A DNA stretch of 5,535 nucleotides, from NCBI GenBank assembly GCA_023430245.1, contig JAEZBA010000196.1:1-5535 (forward strand), written 5' to 3'. Positions 1 through 5,535 of the stretch are shown piece by piece. Position 1 is the stretch's first letter. Each line of letters starts with the position of its first letter. The translations under genes were made by a program, and so were the position numbers. The notes under the pieces were generated by a model that saw nothing but the letters and a program-made list of their open reading frames with translations, was not told the origin of the DNA and searched no databases. The DNA comes from Pseudomonadota bacterium. GTDB taxonomy: Bacteria; Pseudomonadota; Alphaproteobacteria; Rhizobiales; Xanthobacteraceae.

Positions 1-1166
1 GCGACCCGTTCGAAATCCTCGACGAGATCGAGAAGACGCTGGCGCTGGATACGACCCCGATCAACTGGCCGATCGGGCAGGGGCGGGACTTTGTCGGCAC
101 CATCGAGGTCGAAAGCGGCGGGGTGCGACTGCTCGAAGGCGATGCCGGCAAAGCCGGTAGCTTGCGCGAGATGAGCATTCGCGAGGTTGCCGCGCTCAAT
201 CCCAATCTCGACGCGTCCGCGATCGAAGCCGAGTTCGAACTGGTGCGTGAGGCCTGTCGCGGCTTCGACATGCAGGCCTTCCGTGAAGGTCATCTGTCGC
301 CGGTCTTTTTCGGTTCGGCGCTGAAGAATTTCGGCGTCGGCGATCTGCTCGATGCACTGGGCCGCGTCGCACCGCCGCCGCGCGACCAGAAGGCCGACAA
401 GCGGATGGTGGAAGCGGAAGAGCCGCGGATGTCGGCCTTCGTGTTCAAGATCCAAGCCAATATGGACCCGAACCACCGGGATCGTATAGCGTTTGCAAGG
501 CTTTGCTCGGGAAAGCTCACGCGCGGCATGAAGGTGAAGCAGGTCCGGACCGGCAAGCAGATCGCACTCAACGCCCCGCAATTCTTCTTTGCCAAGGACC
601 GCTCGGTGGCGGACGAGGCCTATGCGGGCGACGTTGTCGGTATCCCCAATCACGGCTCGGTCCGGATCGGCGACACCCTGACCGAGGGCGAGGAGATCAA
701 CTTCCTTGGCGTGCCGAGCTTCGCGCCGGAAATCCTGCGCCGCGTGCGGCTGCCGGATGCCATGAAGGCCAAGAAGCTGAAAGAGGCGCTGCAGCAGCTC
801 GCGGAAGAAGGCGTGGTGCAGGTGTTCCGGCCGCATGACGGCTCGCCGGCGCTGGTCGGCGTGGTTGGCCCGCTGCAGCTCGACGTATTGCGGGTGCGGC
901 TGATGGACGAATACGGGCTCGAGGTCAGCTGGGATCAGAGCGAGTTCACGCTGGCGCGCTGGATCGCACCGGACGGGAAGGGTGACGCCAAGGAGGCTGC
1001 GAAGGCGTTCGATACCTTCGTGCGCAACAACGGTTCCAGCGTCGCCGACGATCTCGACGGCGATCCGGTCTTCCTCGCCCGCAATCAGTTCAATCTCGAT
1101 TACACACGCGAGCGGGCGCCGGGCGTGATCTTCACCGATATCAAGGACGTGAAGAAGGCTGGGTAG
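1..1166 (+). CDS. prfC: Peptide chain release factor 3 (RF3), 5'-truncated by window edge
   Basis: RF3 is the cytoplasmic translational GTPase that removes RF1/RF2 from the ribosome after peptide release. The frame is open from base 3, giving 387 visible residues to a TAG at 1164-1166; a full RF3 is about 525-530 residues, so roughly the first 140, with the P-loop, switch regions and NKxD motif, lie outside the window. The first visible residues, DPFEILDEIE, match the RF3 segment just after the NKxD motif. Next come PINWPIGQG (visible residues 19-27), the G5-type FFGSALKNFG (102-111), the hallmark FVFKIQANMDPNHRDR (146-161) opening the beta-barrel domain, then the C-terminal RF3 domain with FAPEILRRVRL and EEGVVQVFRP. 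IQANMDP and the C-terminal domain separate RF3 from EF-G. An in-frame GTG at 123 is internal, not a start. No frameshift is seen. Confidence 0.96.
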   Translation, partial: DPFEILDEIEKTLALDTTPINWPIGQGRDFVGTIEVESGGVRLLEGDAGKAGSLREMSIREVAALNPNLDASAIEAEFELVREACRGFDMQAFREGHLSPVFFGSALKNFGVGDLLDALGRVAPPPRDQKADKRMVEAEEPRMSAFVFKIQANMDPNHRDRIAFARLCSGKLTRGMKVKQVRTGKQIALNAPQFFFAKDRSVADEAYAGDVVGIPNHGSVRIGDTLTEGEEINFLGVPSFAPEILRRVRLPDAMKAKKLKEALQQLAEEGVVQVFRPHDGSPALVGVVGPLQLDVLRVRLMDEYGLEVSWDQSEFTLARWIAPDGKGDAKEAAKAFDTFVRNNGSSVADDLDGDPVFLARNQFNLDYTRERAPGVIFTDIKDVKKAG

Positions 1167-1186
1167 ATACATCCCCGAGCTTGGCT

Positions 1187-1215
1187 GCAGGCCGCAACGG
1201 GTTTGTTGCCTCTGC
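1187..1215 (+). other. Possible interrupted hairpin in the prfC / SnoaL-like gene gap
   Basis: The 86-nt gap between the two genes contains an inner perfect stem GCAAC (1194-1198) / GTTGC (1205-1209) with a 6-nt loop. Across a small internal loop is an outer stem GCAG (1187-1190) / CTGC (1212-1215), which can be lengthened by G-U pairs. No U-tract follows, so it is not a canonical intrinsic terminator. It could be a weak terminator, an RNA processing or stabilising element, or chance. Confidence 0.3.
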
Positions 1216-1241
1216 GGTCTGCCGTGGTAACAATTTGCCCC

Positions 1242-1247
1242 GGGGGA
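1242..1247 (+). promoter_or_regulatory. Ribosome binding site that decides the start at 1253
   Basis: GGGGGA lies 5 nt before the ATG at 1253. The open frame continues upstream to an earlier ATG at 1181, but that ATG lies just 5' of the hairpin and has no comparable purine-rich site, so 1253 is the better start. Confidence 0.6.
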
Positions 1248-1252
1248 ATACG

Positions 1253-1672
1253 ATGGGGAATGAGGCGGATAACGTCGCTGCACTGCGCGAAGCCTATGCG
1301 TTGTGGAATGAGAGCAAGGGAGGCAGTGTCGACCACTGGATGGGCCTCATGGCCGACAGTGTCAGCGTCGGCTCACTGGCCGGGGGCGCCGTCGACGCGC
1401 TGCCGTTTTCAACCTTCTACGACCGCCGGACGGACTTGCGACGCTATTTCGAGGCGCTGCTCGAAGACTGGGAGATGATCTATTTCACCGCGCAGGAATT
1501 CGTCGCACAGGGCGATGCGGTCGTCATGCGCGGGGCGACCGCCTGGCGTCACCGGCGCTCGAACAAGACCTTTGCGACGCCGAAGATCGATTTCTGGCGC
1601 TTCCGCGACGGCAAGGTGATCGAGTTTTTCGAGTATTTCGACACCGCAGGTGCAATGGAAGCGGCCAAATAA
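1253..1672 (+). CDS. SnoaL-like / NTF2-fold small protein of unknown substrate
   Basis: The protein has 139 residues with no signal peptide or membrane segment. The pattern is that of the SnoaL-like branch of the NTF2 superfamily: an N-terminal helix (NVAALREAYALWNES, about 7-21), a helical stretch with DHWMGLMADSVSVGS (27-41), a second helix (LRRYFEALLEDW, 62-73), then alternating strands ending in TFATPKIDFWRFRDGKV (106-122) and IEFFEYFDT (123-131). The 'F.FRDGK I.E...Y.D' ending is typical of ketosteroid-isomerase-like proteins. That fold serves isomerases, cyclases, dehydratases and non-enzymatic binders, so no reaction can be assigned. The start was chosen from the GGGGGA site 5 nt upstream. 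It follows prfC in the same direction and ends 12 nt from the converging glycosylase gene. Codon use resembles its neighbours. Confidence 0.85.
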   Translation: MGNEADNVAALREAYALWNESKGGSVDHWMGLMADSVSVGSLAGGAVDALPFSTFYDRRTDLRRYFEALLEDWEMIYFTAQEFVAQGDAVVMRGATAWRHRRSNKTFATPKIDFWRFRDGKVIEFFEYFDTAGAMEAAK

Positions 1673-1684
1673 TCGCGACGCCGG

Positions 1685-2332
1685 TCAATCGTCCGTGTTG
1701 CGAAACGGCTTGCTGAGATAGCGCGAGCCTTTCAGGCCATAGCGCCAGGGAAGATCGGCTGCCTTGGTGATGCCGATGCGCGGACCTTTCACAATGTCAA
1801 CATCGGTCGTGCGCGCGCGCAGTTCGAACGGCGGGCGATTCACTGGAAGGCCATTCTCCGCGTCGGAAATAGCGAGTGCTTGGCACAGACGCCCTGGCCC
1901 CGAACACAGCAAGCGCTCGTCCTCCAGTGCGCGCCTGCGACGCATCGCGGCCACCCCGTGCATGGGCTGAAGCGCGCGGATCAGGACTGCACTGGCCGAG
2001 CCTTCCGCTTCGCACACGACATTGACGCACCAGTGGATGCCGTAGGAACGGTACACATAGGCAAAGCCCGGCGGTCCGAACATCACCGCGTTGCGAGCGG
2101 TCATGCCGCCAAAGGAATGAGCGGCCGGATCGGTGTGGTGATAGGCCTCGACCTCGACGATCAGTCCGCCCGCGCCGTCGAATACGAATGTCGCGCCGAT
2201 CAGGTCGGGGGCGACCTCATGCACGGAGCGGTCGAAGAAGGAGCGAGTCAGCGTTGGGGCCACGAGGTTGTTTACCGTGGCCGCGGCGCAAAATGCGAGG
2301 GTACTGAAGTCCCGCAATCGTGATTCAGGCAT
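1685..2332 (-). CDS. DNA-3-methyladenine glycosylase, AAG/MPG family
   Basis: A monofunctional base-excision-repair glycosylase that flips out and removes alkylated purines such as 3-methyladenine. The protein has 215 residues. The family core starts at LTRSFFDRSVHEVAPDLIG (28-46). Compared with human AAG, visible catalytic and pocket positions are E62 and Y64 in IVEVEAY, H72 in AAHSFGG, Y94 and Y97 in AYVYRSYGIH, N104 in CVNVV, and R119 in VLIRALQP. LLCSGPGRLCQALAI (141-155) is the DNA-binding-pocket signature and GPRIGITKA (183-191) is the usual C-terminal motif. The start is taken as the ATG at 2332. The frame stays open a further 94 codons upstream, but that Pro/Arg/Ala-rich extension matches nothing in the family and lies antisense to a small gene. 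No strong Shine-Dalgarno precedes 2332, so a slightly later start before LTRSFF is possible. It is divergent from the 65-residue gene. Confidence 0.93.
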   Translation of the reverse strand: MPESRLRDFSTLAFCAAATVNNLVAPTLTRSFFDRSVHEVAPDLIGATFVFDGAGGLIVEVEAYHHTDPAAHSFGGMTARNAVMFGPPGFAYVYRSYGIHWCVNVVCEAEGSASAVLIRALQPMHGVAAMRRRRALEDERLLCSGPGRLCQALAISDAENGLPVNRPPFELRARTTDVDIVKGPRIGITKAADLPWRYGLKGSRYLSKPFRNTDD

Positions 2333-2337
2333 GTTGG

Positions 2338-2361
2338 AACGGACTTGCTGATTCGTCCGTT
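2338..2361. repeat. 7-bp perfect inverted repeat in the divergent intergenic gap
   Basis: AACGGAC (2338-2344) and GTCCGTT (2355-2361) are perfect inverted copies separated by 10 nt. They lie 5 nt upstream of the glycosylase ATG and 24 nt before the small gene's ATG. The position suits an operator or a 5'-UTR hairpin affecting the glycosylase mRNA, but no factor can be named. Recognisable -35/-10 elements are not evident around it. Confidence 0.35.
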
Positions 2362-2373
2362 GGCGGCTCAATC

Positions 2374-2377
2374 GGAG
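2374..2377 (+). promoter_or_regulatory. Ribosome binding site of the 65-residue hypothetical gene
   Basis: GGAG is placed 8 nt before the ATG at 2386. It supports that start over an in-frame ATG at 2320, which would fall inside the divergent glycosylase coding sequence. Confidence 0.5.
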
Positions 2378-2385
2378 CAGGTGCG

Positions 2386-2583
2386 ATGCAAACCAACAAT
2401 CAGAAGCGCAAAGCCTTTCCGGCAAGCGAGGCGGAGCGCGCCTCAATCCGGGCATTGAAGAATTGGCTTCTGGCCGCGCCGGGAGAGAGCCCGTTTGAGG
2501 ATCAGCTGGTTCGCCTGCGGATCGCGGCGGCAATCGCCTCGGTGTCGTCAGCCGCAAACGAGCGGCGCACGCTTCAGGCCTGA
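2386..2583 (+). CDS. Small hypothetical protein (65 aa)
   Basis: I do not recognise this protein. It is 65 residues long, charged and mostly helical in character: a basic N-terminus (MQTNNQKRKAF), a helix-prone segment (SEAERASIRALKNWLLAA, 14-31), a PGESPFEDQ turn (32-40), and a second Ala/Arg-rich helix (LVRLRIAAAIASVSSAANERR, 41-61). There is no signal peptide, membrane segment or cysteine. The evidence that it is real is a GGAG site 8 nt before the ATG, coding-like composition, and its place in a gap that otherwise has no gene. Against it are its shortness and an open antisense frame extending the glycosylase across it; only one of the two is likely real, and I favour this one. It is divergent from the glycosylase and 261 nt before ilvD. 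Confidence 0.55.
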   Translation: MQTNNQKRKAFPASEAERASIRALKNWLLAAPGESPFEDQLVRLRIAAAIASVSSAANERRTLQA

Positions 2584-2844
2584 TCATCCGCGGAGCATCG
2601 TGGGGAGCCGCCACCTGCCCAGGATTTGCGTTCTTTTTTCACCGCATCCGGCTCGCGTCAGGCGCGCAGCTAGGCCTGCGGCCGAGTTCGCCCGTGGCTT
2701 CTCAGCCACACATTAGAGACATTTTGGTCTCACTGCCCCCATGCCGCGATTTGGCCATAGGCCTCACCCACAGGAAGCGTCAGAAATAGCGGCGTGACAG
2801 AGGTTTGTTACGTAAGGCGGGGCGGGGAGCGCGAACGAGTTCAA
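2584..2844. other. Non-coding leader / intergenic region before ilvD
   Basis: No credible gene lies here. The region holds a T6 tract (2634-2639) downstream of a weak GTGG/CCAC stem (2600-2603 / 2611-2614), but the 19-nt spacing is too long for a canonical terminator of the preceding gene. It also holds the two tandem hairpins listed separately and a GGCC-ATA-GGCC palindrome (2753-2763). The ilvD promoter is presumably here, but no convincing -35/-10 pair stands out. An 18-codon frame starting with the ATG at 2741 has no run of Leu, Val or Ile codons and so does not look like an attenuator leader peptide. Confidence 0.5.
2694..2731 (+). other. Two tandem short hairpins upstream of ilvD
   Basis: The first is GTGGCT (2694-2699) / AGCCAC (2704-2709), a perfect 6-bp stem with a TCTC tetraloop. 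The second, 6 nt later, is GAGAC (2716-2720) / GTCTC (2727-2731), a perfect 5-bp stem with loop ATTTTG. Neither is followed by a T-run. They could be operator half-sites, a leader RNA structure, or chance in GC-rich DNA. Confidence 0.35.
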
Positions 2845-4569
2845 ATGGATGCCAAGACCAATCTGAAGAGTAAGTTGCCCAGCCGCCACGTGACCGAAGG
2901 GCCCGAACGAGCGCCGCACCGCTCTTACCTCTATGCGATGGGCCTGACCACGGACCAGATCCATCAGCCTCTGGTCGGCGTGGCCTCCTGCTGGAATGAG
3001 GCTGCTCCCTGCAACATCTCGCTGATGCGTCAGGCACAGGCGGTCAAGAAAGGCGTCTCCGCCGCCGGTGGGACACCCCGCGAATTCTGCACCATTACCG
3101 TGACCGACGGTATCGCCATGGGCCATGGCGGCATGAGGGCCTCGCTGCCGTCGCGCGAGGTGATTGCGGACTCGGTCGAGTTGACCATGCGAGGCCATTC
3201 CTACGACGCGCTGGTCGGTTTGGCCGGTTGCGACAAGTCGCTTCCCGGCATGATGATGGCGATGGTGCGGCTGAACGTGCCGTCGATTTTCATTTATGGC
3301 GGCTCGATCCTGCCCGGCACCTTCAAGGGCCAGCAGGTCACAGTGCAGGATGTGTTCGAGGCGGTCGGCAAGCATTCGGTCGGCGCCATGAGCGACGAAG
3401 ATCTGTTCGGGCTCGAGCAGGTGGCGTGTCCTTCGGCCGGTGCGTGCGGTGCACAATTCACCGCCAACACCATGGCGATGGTGTCGGAGGCGATCGGCCT
3501 GGCGCTGCCCTATTCGGCCGGTGCGCCCGCGCCCTACGAGATGCGCGACCAGTTCTGCATGACCGCGGGCGAGAAGGTCATGGACCTCATTTTCTCCGGT
3601 CTGCGTCCGCGCGACATCGTCACACGAAAGTCATTGGAGAATGCCGCCGCCACAGTCGCCGCTTCCGGTGGCTCGACCAATGCGGCGCTGCATCTGCCTG
3701 CAATTGCTAACGAAGCCGGCATCGACTTCACGCTCTTCGACGTCGCGGAAGTCTTCAAAAGGACACCTTATATCGCGGATTTGAAACCGGGCGGCCGTTA
3801 TGTTGCCAAGGATTTGTTTGAAGCAGGCGGCATCCCGCTGGTCATGAAGGCTTTGCTCGACGGCGGTTATCTCCACGGCGATTGCATGACTGTTACCGGG
3901 CGCACCATTGCTGAGAACCTGAAGTCCGTGAAATGGAATCCGGATCAGGATGTCGTGCATCCTGCGTCGAAGCCGCTGCTGGCGACCGGCGGTGTGGTGG
4001 GCCTGAAAGGCAACCTCGCCCCGGAAGGCGCGATCGTGAAGGTCGCCGGCATGCACAATCTGAAGTTTACCGGCCCGGCGCGCTGCTTCGACGGCGAGGA
4101 GGCCTGCTTCGAGGCGGTTAAGAATCGTACTTACAAGGAAGGCGAGGTTCTGGTCATTCGTTACGAGGGTCCGCGCGGCGGTCCGGGCATGCGCGAGATG
4201 CTGTCGACCACGGCGGCGCTCTACGGCCAGGGCATGGGCGACAAGGTTGCCCTGATCACCGACGGTCGGTTCTCCGGTGCGACCCGCGGCTTCTGCGTCG
4301 GCCATGTCGGCCCCGAAGCCGCTACGGGTGGCCCGATCGCGCTGCTGCGTGACGGCGACATCATCGAACTGGATGCCGAGAACGGTATCCTGAATGTGAA
4401 GCTGTCCGACGATGAATTGGCGAAGCGCCGGGCGACGTGGGCATCACGCGATAACGGCCACGGCTCCGGTTATCTCTGGAAATACGCGCAGCAGGTTGGA
4501 CCCGCCGTCAGTGGCGCGATCACCCATCCCGGCGCGAAGGCTGAGAAGATCAGCTATGCGGATGAATAA
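2845..4569 (+). CDS. ilvD: Dihydroxy-acid dehydratase
   Basis: Cytoplasmic Fe-S enzyme that dehydrates 2,3-dihydroxy-isovalerate and 2,3-dihydroxy-3-methylvalerate to the 2-oxo acid precursors of valine, leucine (with pantothenate) and isoleucine. The 574 residues match the usual length in Bradyrhizobium relatives. Visible motifs are GVASCWNEAAPCN (45-57), TVTDGIAMGHGGM (85-97), GLAGCDKSLPGMMMAM (125-140), CPSAGACGAQFTANTM (195-210), ASGGSTNAALHLPAI (273-287) and DGRFSGATRGFCVGHVGPEA (473-492). By family analogy the cluster ligands should be C56, C129 and C201, the metal site D88, D130 and carbamylated K131, and the catalytic base S478. The ATG at 2845 begins the conserved MDAK...LPSRHVTEGP start; an in-frame GTG at 2794 would add 17 unconserved residues. 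The Shine-Dalgarno is weak (GGGGAG lies 15 nt upstream). Its last codons overlap the next gene. Confidence 0.97.
   Translation: MDAKTNLKSKLPSRHVTEGPERAPHRSYLYAMGLTTDQIHQPLVGVASCWNEAAPCNISLMRQAQAVKKGVSAAGGTPREFCTITVTDGIAMGHGGMRASLPSREVIADSVELTMRGHSYDALVGLAGCDKSLPGMMMAMVRLNVPSIFIYGGSILPGTFKGQQVTVQDVFEAVGKHSVGAMSDEDLFGLEQVACPSAGACGAQFTANTMAMVSEAIGLALPYSAGAPAPYEMRDQFCMTAGEKVMDLIFSGLRPRDIVTRKSLENAAATVAASGGSTNAALHLPAIANEAGIDFTLFDVAEVFKRTPYIADLKPGGRYVAKDLFEAGGIPLVMKALLDGGYLHGDCMTVTGRTIAENLKSVKWNPDQDVVHPASKPLLATGGVVGLKGNLAPEGAIVKVAGMHNLKFTGPARCFDGEEACFEAVKNRTYKEGEVLVIRYEGPRGGPGMREMLSTTAALYGQGMGDKVALITDGRFSGATRGFCVGHVGPEAATGGPIALLRDGDIIELDAENGILNVKLSDDELAKRRATWASRDNGHGSGYLWKYAQQVGPAVSGAITHPGAKAEKISYADE
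4543..4548 (+). promoter_or_regulatory. Ribosome binding site inside the 3' end of ilvD
   Basis: GAGAAG sits within the last ilvD codons, 7 nt before the ATG at 4556 and 13 nt before the in-frame ATG at 4562. The spacing favours 4556 as start and suggests translation of the downstream gene is coupled to the ribosome finishing ilvD. Confidence 0.5.
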
Positions 4570-5359
4570 TCTCGCGCGTCTCAGCACTCTGACCTGCGCG
4601 CTCTGGCTCGCGCCGGCGTTCGCGTTCGACGGAACCACGACGCCGGCGAATACCAGGCCCGCGGTGACTCCGATCGAGGCCTTCCGGTCCGGCGCGGCGT
4701 CCCTGAAGGCCGGCGAGAACGACAAGGCTTTGTCGTCGTTGCAATACGCCGCCGATCATGGATACGCGCTCGCGCAATGGAAGCTCGGCCGCATGTATGC
4801 CGTCGGCGACGGCGTTCCCCGGAACGAGCTGCGGGCGTTTCAGTTCTTCAGCCGGATCGCCAACACCCATGCCGAGGAAGCGCCGCATCTGCCGCAGGCC
4901 CGCTTCGTCGCCAACGCCTTCGTCCAGCTCGGCCATTACTATCTCGACGGCATCGCCAATACCGAGGTGAAGGCCGACCCGGCGCGCGCACGCGAAATGT
5001 ATTCCTACGCCGCCTCGTATTTCGGGGATCCGGACGCGCAGTACTCGCTGGCCAGACTGTTTCTGGACGGCAAAGGGGTTTCGAAGGATCCGCGTCAGGC
5101 GCTGCGCTGGCTGAATCTGGCGGCCAACAAGGGGCAGGGGCGTGCCCAGGCGCTGCTCGGCCACCTCATCTTCAAGGGCGACGTGGTGCCGCGTCAGGCG
5201 GCGCGTGGCCTGATGTGGCTCACGCTCGCGCGTGAGAGTGCTGCGAGCGAGAAGTGGGTCGTCGAGATGTATGACGCGGCGTTCAAGCAGGCCACCGACG
5301 GCGAGCGCCAGATGGCCGTTCTCTATCTTGAGAATTACATGAAGGGCCGGCGGGACTGA
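4556..5359 (+). CDS. Secreted Sel1-like repeat protein, ExoR-like
   Basis: The predicted protein has 267 residues (265 from the alternative ATG at 4562). The N-terminus is a Sec signal peptide: basic start (MRMNNLAR), hydrophobic core (LSTLTCALWLAP) and an AFA|FDG cleavage site after residue 23; C14 is not in a lipobox. The mature part is tandem Sel1/TPR-like helical hairpins: a degenerate one (about 39-71), then ALAQWKLGRMYAVGDGV (71-87), FVQLGHYYLDGI (122-133), AQYSLARLFLDGKGV (161-175) with ALRWLNLAANKG (182-193), and AQALLGHLIFKGD (197-209). Length, signal peptide and repeat layout resemble rhizobial ExoR, the periplasmic inhibitor of the ExoS/ChvI sensor system controlling exopolysaccharide and motility; this is recognition from memory, so orthology is inferred. 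It overlaps ilvD by 14 nt, implying one transcript. A generic Sel1 scaffold protein is the alternative. Confidence 0.85.
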   Translation: MRMNNLARLSTLTCALWLAPAFAFDGTTTPANTRPAVTPIEAFRSGAASLKAGENDKALSSLQYAADHGYALAQWKLGRMYAVGDGVPRNELRAFQFFSRIANTHAEEAPHLPQARFVANAFVQLGHYYLDGIANTEVKADPARAREMYSYAASYFGDPDAQYSLARLFLDGKGVSKDPRQALRWLNLAANKGQGRAQALLGHLIFKGDVVPRQAARGLMWLTLARESAASEKWVVEMYDAAFKQATDGERQMAVLYLENYMKGRRD

Positions 5360-5400
5360 GCGTGAGGCCGTCCTGCCGATGCGGGCTGCCCCGAGTGGCG
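5360..5400. other. Convergent gap without a clear terminator
   Basis: This 41-nt gap lies between converging stop codons. The only fold visible is a small CGGG (5382-5385) / CCCG (5390-5393) stem with a 4-nt loop and no T-tract on either strand, so a bidirectional intrinsic terminator is not supported. Confidence 0.3.
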
Positions 5401-5535
5401 CTATCTCGCCGTCAAATCGAGGTCGATCCAGACCGGCACATGGTCGGACGGCTTTTCCCAGTTGCGTACATGCTTGTCGATGCCGGCGGCGGTGAGCCGG
5501 TCGGCGGCCCGCGGCGACAGCAACAGGTGATCGAT
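5401..5535 (-). CDS. xthA: Exodeoxyribonuclease III, C-terminal fragment (cut by window edge)
   Basis: Only the last 44 codons are in the window, reading from the right edge to a TAG at 5403-5401. They begin IDHLLLSPRAADRL and continue to EKPSDHVPVWIDLDL, the C-terminal end of the exonuclease III / AP endonuclease family (endonuclease/exonuclease/phosphatase fold), usually about 260 residues. The D of IDHLLLS and the D-H of SDHVPVW correspond to the family's metal-binding and catalytic Asp/Asp/His (D229, D258 and H259 in E. coli). The enzyme cuts the backbone 5' to abasic sites and degrades duplex DNA 3'-5'; it would act after the 3-methyladenine glycosylase encoded about 3 kb away, though in a separate transcription unit. 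It converges on the Sel1-repeat gene, with 41 nt between the stops. The 5' end is not seen. Confidence 0.9.
   Translation of the reverse strand: MDHLLLSPRAADRLTAAGIDKHVRNWEKPSDHVPVWIDLDLTAR

Noticed and set aside
123..1166. A complete 347-residue protein starting from the GTG at 123
   Set aside because: The upstream codons from base 3 are in frame and match RF3 (DPFEILDEIE..., NWPIGQG), so the GTG is an internal valine codon of a gene cut by the window edge.
2345..2373. Sigma-70 promoter TTGCTG-N17-TCAATC for the 65-residue gene
   Set aside because: The -10 match is poor and it abuts the Shine-Dalgarno, leaving no room for a transcription start plus leader.
2600..2639. Intrinsic terminator after the 65-residue gene, from the GTGG/CCAC stem and T6 tract
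   Set aside because: The stem is only 4 bp, and 19 nt separate it from the T-tract; canonical terminators have the U-run directly after the stem.
2741..2797. 18-codon frame before ilvD as an attenuation leader peptide
   Set aside because: It has no Leu or Val and only one Ile codon, and no adjacent terminator/antiterminator pair, so it cannot serve as a branched-chain amino acid sensor.
2794..2844. Alternative GTG start adding 17 residues to IlvD
   Set aside because: The family's conserved N-terminus begins at the ATG at 2845, and the added residues (TEVCYVRRGGERERVQ) look like translated leader sequence.
2764..3456. 230-residue minus-strand open frame opposite ilvD, and similar long antisense frames at 3631-4305 and 4550-5164
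   Set aside because: Low-complexity His/Arg/Gly-rich translations lying wholly opposite strongly recognised plus-strand genes; typical shadows in GC-rich coding DNA.
4412..4555. Extended start of the Sel1-repeat protein inside ilvD
   Set aside because: The signal peptide begins at the ATGs at 4556/4562. The extra 48 residues would bury it behind a shadow of ilvD, and no Shine-Dalgarno supports the earlier start.

Overview
This is a GC-rich stretch of chromosome with the look of an alphaproteobacterium of the Bradyrhizobium / Rhodopseudomonas / Afipia group (Nitrobacteraceae). The case rests on the GC-biased codon use, the very typical 574-residue IlvD of that group, and an ExoR-like Sel1-repeat protein of a kind best known from rhizobia. 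The genus call comes from remembered family features, not from a search. No mobile element, tRNA, rRNA, CRISPR array or sign of recent transfer is visible.

Layout from left to right: (1) The 3' three-quarters of prfC (release factor RF3, plus strand) runs in from the left edge and ends at 1166. (2) After an 86-nt gap holding a possible hairpin comes a small SnoaL/NTF2-fold protein (1253-1672, plus). (3) Tail to tail with it, only 12 nt away, is a complete AAG/MPG-type 3-methyladenine DNA glycosylase on the minus strand (1685-2332). (4) Divergent from the glycosylase, across a 53-nt gap that holds a 7-bp inverted repeat, is a 65-residue hypothetical protein (2386-2583, plus). (5) A 261-nt non-coding stretch follows, with several short hairpins and a T6 tract. 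(6) Next come ilvD (dihydroxy-acid dehydratase, 2845-4569, plus) and, overlapping its last codons, a secreted Sel1-like repeat protein resembling ExoR (4556-5359, plus). (7) On the minus strand, converging on that pair, is the 3' end of an exonuclease III gene (5401 to the right edge).

Functionally this is mostly housekeeping: translation termination, base-excision repair (the alkyl-base glycosylase and an AP endonuclease/exonuclease lie in the same neighbourhood but in different transcription units), and branched-chain amino acid synthesis. The most interesting arrangement is the overlap of ilvD with the exported Sel1-repeat protein. It implies co-transcription and probably translational coupling between a cytoplasmic Fe-S biosynthetic enzyme and a periplasmic protein that may regulate the cell surface. 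I see no convincing novel system here; the findings are modest second-look items.
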